Source: an uncultured Bacteroidales bacterium (GTDB lineage Bacteria; Bacteroidota; Bacteroidia; Bacteroidales; Muribaculaceae). From it: a stretch of 64,000 nt of DNA. The notes under the pieces were generated by a model, which saw nothing but the letters and a program-made list of their open reading frames with translations, searched no databases and had not been told where the DNA came from. Positions within the stretch are counted from its first letter, which is position 1. Each line of letters opens with the position of its first letter. This document shows positions 61,293-64,000 of this stretch, piece by piece. The stretch covers positions 1-64,000 of the forward strand of contig UQMZ01000008.1 of the NCBI GenBank assembly GCA_900542185.1, given 5' to 3'. Position numbers and translations under genes: made by a program.

Positions 61293-61976
61293 TCAGAGTT
61301 TATCGTTAAGGTTCTCCACCACCTGCCCGTCGAACAGGTTTATGATATAGTCGGCCTGAGCGGCGTCGCGCTGCGAGTGGGTCACCATCACGATGGTGGC
61401 ACCGTCGCGGTGCAGGTCCCTGAGCAGGTCCATCACCTCGGCTCCGTTCCTGGAATCGAGGTTACCGGTCGGCTCGTCGGCCAGTATCAGTCCCGGTTTG
61501 CCGACGATGGCGCGGGCTATGGCCACGCGCTGCTGCTGACCGCCCGACAGCTGCGAGGGGTAATGCCCGGCACGGTGGCTGATGCCCATGCGGCGCAACG
61601 CCTCGTCAACGCGACGCCTCTTTTCCGCCTTGTCCAGCTTCAGGTTGTTCAGCGGCAGCATGATATTGTCGCGCACCGTCATCTCCTCGATCAGATTGAA
61701 CGACTGGAACACGAAGCCGATGCGCCCCTTGCGCCATTCCGTACGCTCCGATTCACGGAGATTGCCTACTTCCTTTCCGTCAAGTAGGTAGCTTCCTGCC
61801 GTGGGATTGTCAAGCAGTCCGAGTATGTTGAGCAGAGTGGATTTTCCGCAACCCGACGGACCCATTATCGCCACAAACTCGCCGGCGCCGATGGTGAACG
61901 ACACCTTGTTCAGAGCCACCGTCTCGACAGTGTCCGTACGGAACACCTTCTCCAGATCTTTGATTTCAATTTTCAT
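61293..61976 (-). CDS. MacB/LolD-type ABC transporter ATP-binding protein
   Basis: 227 residues with every ABC motif: Walker A GPSGCGKSTLL, Q-loop FVFQSFNLIEE, signature LSGGQQQRVAIARA, Walker B LILADEPTGNLD, H-loop MVTHSQRDA. The wording is that of MacB/LolD energisers, which drive FtsX-fold permeases without moving substrate through the inner membrane. It is cotranscribed with the adaptor (47 bp) and the permease (4 bp). Confidence 0.96.
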   Translation of the reverse strand: MKIEIKDLEKVFRTDTVETVALNKVSFTIGAGEFVAIMGPSGCGKSTLLNILGLLDNPTAGSYLLDGKEVGNLRESERTEWRKGRIGFVFQSFNLIEEMTVRDNIMLPLNNLKLDKAEKRRRVDEALRRMGISHRAGHYPSQLSGGQQQRVAIARAIVGKPGLILADEPTGNLDSRNGAEVMDLLRDLHRDGATIVMVTHSQRDAAQADYIINLFDGQVVENLNDKL

Positions 61977-62003
61977 AGTTATAGTTTTAGCGTTAATTTT
62001 CAG

Positions 62004-62037
62004 TCATTATTGTAGTATTATCATCATTGTAGTATTA
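62004..62037. repeat. 17-bp tandem duplication at the adaptor gene end
   Basis: TCATTATTGTAGTATTA (62004-62020) is followed by TCATCATTGTAGTATTA (62021-62037), 16 of 17 identical. The second copy encodes the last residues VILQ and stop of the adaptor; the first is untranslated. A recent slippage duplication is the simplest reading. Confidence 0.7.
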
Positions 62038-63274
62038 CCTTCCCGGCGTTGCCGAAATTCTTGTAGCTGCTGGTGATGATGCGCTCGCCCGGCTTTAGGC
62101 CTTCCAGCACCTCGTAATACTGCGTGTTCTGGCGTCCTATCCTGATGTCGCGCAATGTAGCGGACTTGCCGTCCTCGCTCAACACGTATGCCTGGTGGCC
62201 GCCGGTGCTCTGGAAGAATGCACCACGAGGCACAAGCACCGCCTCCGTAGGCTCGCCCAACTGCAGGTTGATGTAATAGGTCTGTCCCACGCGGATATTC
62301 TCAGGCAGCGCGCCCTCTATCCTCAGATCTGCCTTGAACATGCCGTTTGCCACTTCAGGATAAACCTTGAACAGCGTCACGTCGTACTGTTTGCCCTGAC
62401 GTTCCACCTTGCCGCGCAGCCCGGTCTCCACGCGGTCGATGTAATGCTCGTCGATCTGCACGGTGATCTTGTAGTTGTCCAGGATGTTGATCTGACCTAT
62501 CTGCTGGCCGGCGCCCACGTTCTGGCCCAGTTCAACCGAGAGAGTGCCGAGCTGACCGGCATGCGAGGCGCGGATGTTGAGGTTGTCCGCGCGCTGACGC
62601 ACTAAGTTGAAGTTCTCCTGCATGTTGTGCAGGCTCTCGCGCATCATCGACACCTGCACCTGTCGGTACAGCGAGTCCTGACGCTGACGTTCCTGCAGCA
62701 GAACGAGGTTCTGCCGTGCCAGTTCGCAATCTTCCCTGGCCTGAAGGTATTCCTCACGCGAAATCAGTTTCTCCTTATAAAGTGTGTCCTTCTGCTTCAT
62801 TGTGCGCTGTTTGCGTACATAGTCCGTGCGCGCCGACAACAGATCCTGTTTCACTTGCGTACGTTCTTTTTCCATCGCTATCTCGGTGTCGCGAAGCATA
62901 TTCTGCTTCTCGGCCAACTGCGATTCCGAGTCGAGTATCTGCTGTCGCAGATTGGGATTCTGCAACGTCACGATGATGTCGCCCGGCTGGACGTCGGCGC
63001 CCTCCTCCACCCACTTATGTTCCACTATACCCGATTCGAGTGCGGAAACCTGCACAATCACGCCGGTCTCCACATGGCCGTTGACGCGGATAAAGTCGTT
63101 GAACATTCCTTGTGTCACTTCGGCTGTCGTTATCGAGTCGGCCTCCACCTTGTAGGTTGACTCGCCCACCCGGCTGGCTGCGAATATCGCGGCCGCCACT
63201 ATCAGCACCGCAACGGCGCCGATTATGCCATACTTCTTAATCCTTCCGTATTTGGGTTTTATTTCCTTGTCCAT
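62024..63274 (-). CDS. Efflux periplasmic adaptor (HlyD/MacA type)
   Basis: 416 residues. N-terminal membrane helix (YGIIGAVAVLIVAAAIFAA), split lipoyl domain (GVIVQVSALESGIVEHKWVEEGADVQPGDIIVTL), a long alpha-hairpin coiled coil (~105-215), lipoyl second half (IRASHAGQLGTLSVELGQNVGAGQ), beta barrel and a membrane-proximal end (VLEGLKPGERIITSSYKNFG). It bridges the MacB-type pump to the outer-membrane TolC-type protein encoded 14 bp upstream. Confidence 0.95.
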   Translation of the reverse strand: MDKEIKPKYGRIKKYGIIGAVAVLIVAAAIFAASRVGESTYKVEADSITTAEVTQGMFNDFIRVNGHVETGVIVQVSALESGIVEHKWVEEGADVQPGDIIVTLQNPNLRQQILDSESQLAEKQNMLRDTEIAMEKERTQVKQDLLSARTDYVRKQRTMKQKDTLYKEKLISREEYLQAREDCELARQNLVLLQERQRQDSLYRQVQVSMMRESLHNMQENFNLVRQRADNLNIRASHAGQLGTLSVELGQNVGAGQQIGQINILDNYKITVQIDEHYIDRVETGLRGKVERQGKQYDVTLFKVYPEVANGMFKADLRIEGALPENIRVGQTYYINLQLGEPTEAVLVPRGAFFQSTGGHQAYVLSEDGKSATLRDIRIGRQNTQYYEVLEGLKPGERIITSSYKNFGNAGKVILQ

Positions 63275-63288
63275 TTCTGAATCAGTTG

Positions 63289-64000
63289 TTACTTAATCAG
63301 TTTTTCGCCGTTGTAGTATCCCAACAGGATCCGGTTTATTATTTTCTGAATACGTTTCCCTTCGCGGTTGGCGCGCGCCGTGGCCAGCTTCGCGCCCGAG
63401 GTGTACAGGTCAATCGCCGAAGCGCCACCCAGTTCGAACTTACGCTGCACGGCCTTGTATGCCGTTTCTTCAGCCGACACTCTGGCCGTGGCGGCCTCCA
63501 GCTCATCGGTCGCGGAGTCATAGTCAAGCCGTGCCTCCGATTTCTGCCGGTCTGTCTCCAGTCGCGCTTCCTCCAACAGCGCTTCCTGACGCTTTACCTC
63601 CAATTTGGCTTTCTTCAGGCCGTTCACCCGCGACAATCCGTTGAAAATCGGAAAGTAAACCGAAAAGCCGATATATTGCCCCATATTGTCACGCCACTGC
63701 TGTGAGAAGCGACGGTTGACATAGTCGGCTCCGAATATCTTGTAATATGAAGTCGACACGCCTCCATTCAGGGATATTACAGGCGAGAAAGCACCCTTTG
63801 CGGCCCTGAGGTTGTACTTGCTTTGCTGCAGGCCGAGTCGGGCCTCGGCTATCCGGGGATGCACGAACTCCGCATCAGGTTCTCCGACATATTCTTCCTC
63901 CGTCAGTTCCAGTTCGCCGCCATCCGGTTCCATACCCATGTCGGCGCGCAGTTTCAGGTATGCCTTGCTCAGCAGGTTACGTTGATTGGTCAGTTCATAA
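63289..64000 (-). CDS. TolC family outer-membrane efflux protein (C-terminal part; runs off the window)
   Basis: 237 residues are visible; the frame stays open to the window edge (first readable residues YELTNQRNLLSKAYLKLRADMG), so the N-terminal half lies beyond 64000. Typical TolC/OEP pattern: RIAEARLGLQQSKYNLRAAKGAFSPVISLNGG starts the second repeat, followed by beta strands and a long helical pair (LDYDSATDELEAATARVSAEETAYKAVQRKFELG). Forms the outer-membrane exit duct for the efflux operon. Confidence 0.93.
   Translation of the reverse strand, partial: YELTNQRNLLSKAYLKLRADMGMEPDGGELELTEEEYVGEPDAEFVHPRIAEARLGLQQSKYNLRAAKGAFSPVISLNGGVSTSYYKIFGADYVNRRFSQQWRDNMGQYIGFSVYFPIFNGLSRVNGLKKAKLEVKRQEALLEEARLETDRQKSEARLDYDSATDELEAATARVSAEETAYKAVQRKFELGGASAIDLYTSGAKLATARANREGKRIQKIINRILLGYYNGEKLIK

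Overview
The window looks like a contig end from a Bacteroidota genome, most likely order Bacteroidales; the family Muribaculaceae is my guess from gene content and GC balance, not something proven here. Supporting points: many promoters match the Bacteroidota -33 TTTG / -7 TAnnTTTG pattern with a 19-20 nt spacer; start codons lack Shine-Dalgarno sequences; there are several small lipobox lipoproteins, a two-subunit methylmalonyl-CoA mutase, a menaquinone gene, a biosynthetic SpeA and a DUF6377-type membrane regulator. Bases 1-28 are not biological: they match the inner 28 bases of the Illumina Nextera read-1 adapter. A C/T-rich tract of about 115 bp follows.

Layout. 0.2-10 kb: a giant Schlafen AlbA_2 protein, menD, a membrane acyltransferase, a U32-family protein, smpB and a Yip1-like membrane protein. 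10.2-14.6 kb: mutB and mutA, separated by a 334-bp element with 34-bp terminal inverted repeats and two long internal hairpins. 14.7-19.4 kb: an FtsE-like ATPase, radA, malate dehydrogenase and two small lipoproteins. 19.6-21.1 kb: a phage-lysis-like cassette (holin-like protein, amidase, spanin-like lipoprotein). 21.3-24 kb: a DUF1848 gene converging with an AAA-ATPase/nuclease of the DUF1703 type.

23.9-34.9 kb holds a tightly packed seven-gene operon: an unknown helical protein, a multi-zinc-ribbon protein, a membrane Ser/Thr kinase with an extracytoplasmic C-terminal domain, a four-module CbxX/CfqX AAA+ protein, a zinc-ribbon FHA protein, a PP2C phosphatase and a Sel1-repeat protein, all behind one canonical promoter. 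The parts form a complete phospho-signalling loop (writer, eraser, reader) joined to an AAA+ machine. It is the best candidate for an undescribed system. Next to it lies an AT-rich Abi/HEPN gene (34992-35654) with what looks like a separate ~57-nt RNA gene (own promoter, hairpin, U-tail) on the opposite strand at its 5' end.

36-45.5 kb: carbohydrate and envelope genes, namely an (alpha/alpha)6-type glycosidase, an ion channel with an unusual selectivity filter, a secreted leucine-rich-repeat protein, a GH3 beta-glucosidase and its probable DUF6377 regulator. 45.6-56.8 kb: a long run of + strand genes, namely a BadF/NagK-type kinase, SGNH hydrolase, thioredoxin-like protein, DoxX, MnmA, bifunctional nuclease, ArgR, an ArgC-like protein without the catalytic cysteine, a short SSB, SpeA, TruA and LigA. 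57-58.8 kb: an ATPase and a lipoprotein bracketed by 28-bp inverted copies of a hairpin repeat. 58.9-64 kb: a minus-strand tripartite efflux operon (TolC-type, HlyD-type adaptor, MacB-type ATPase and permease), cut by the window end. No rRNA, tRNA, CRISPR array or complete insertion sequence was recognised.
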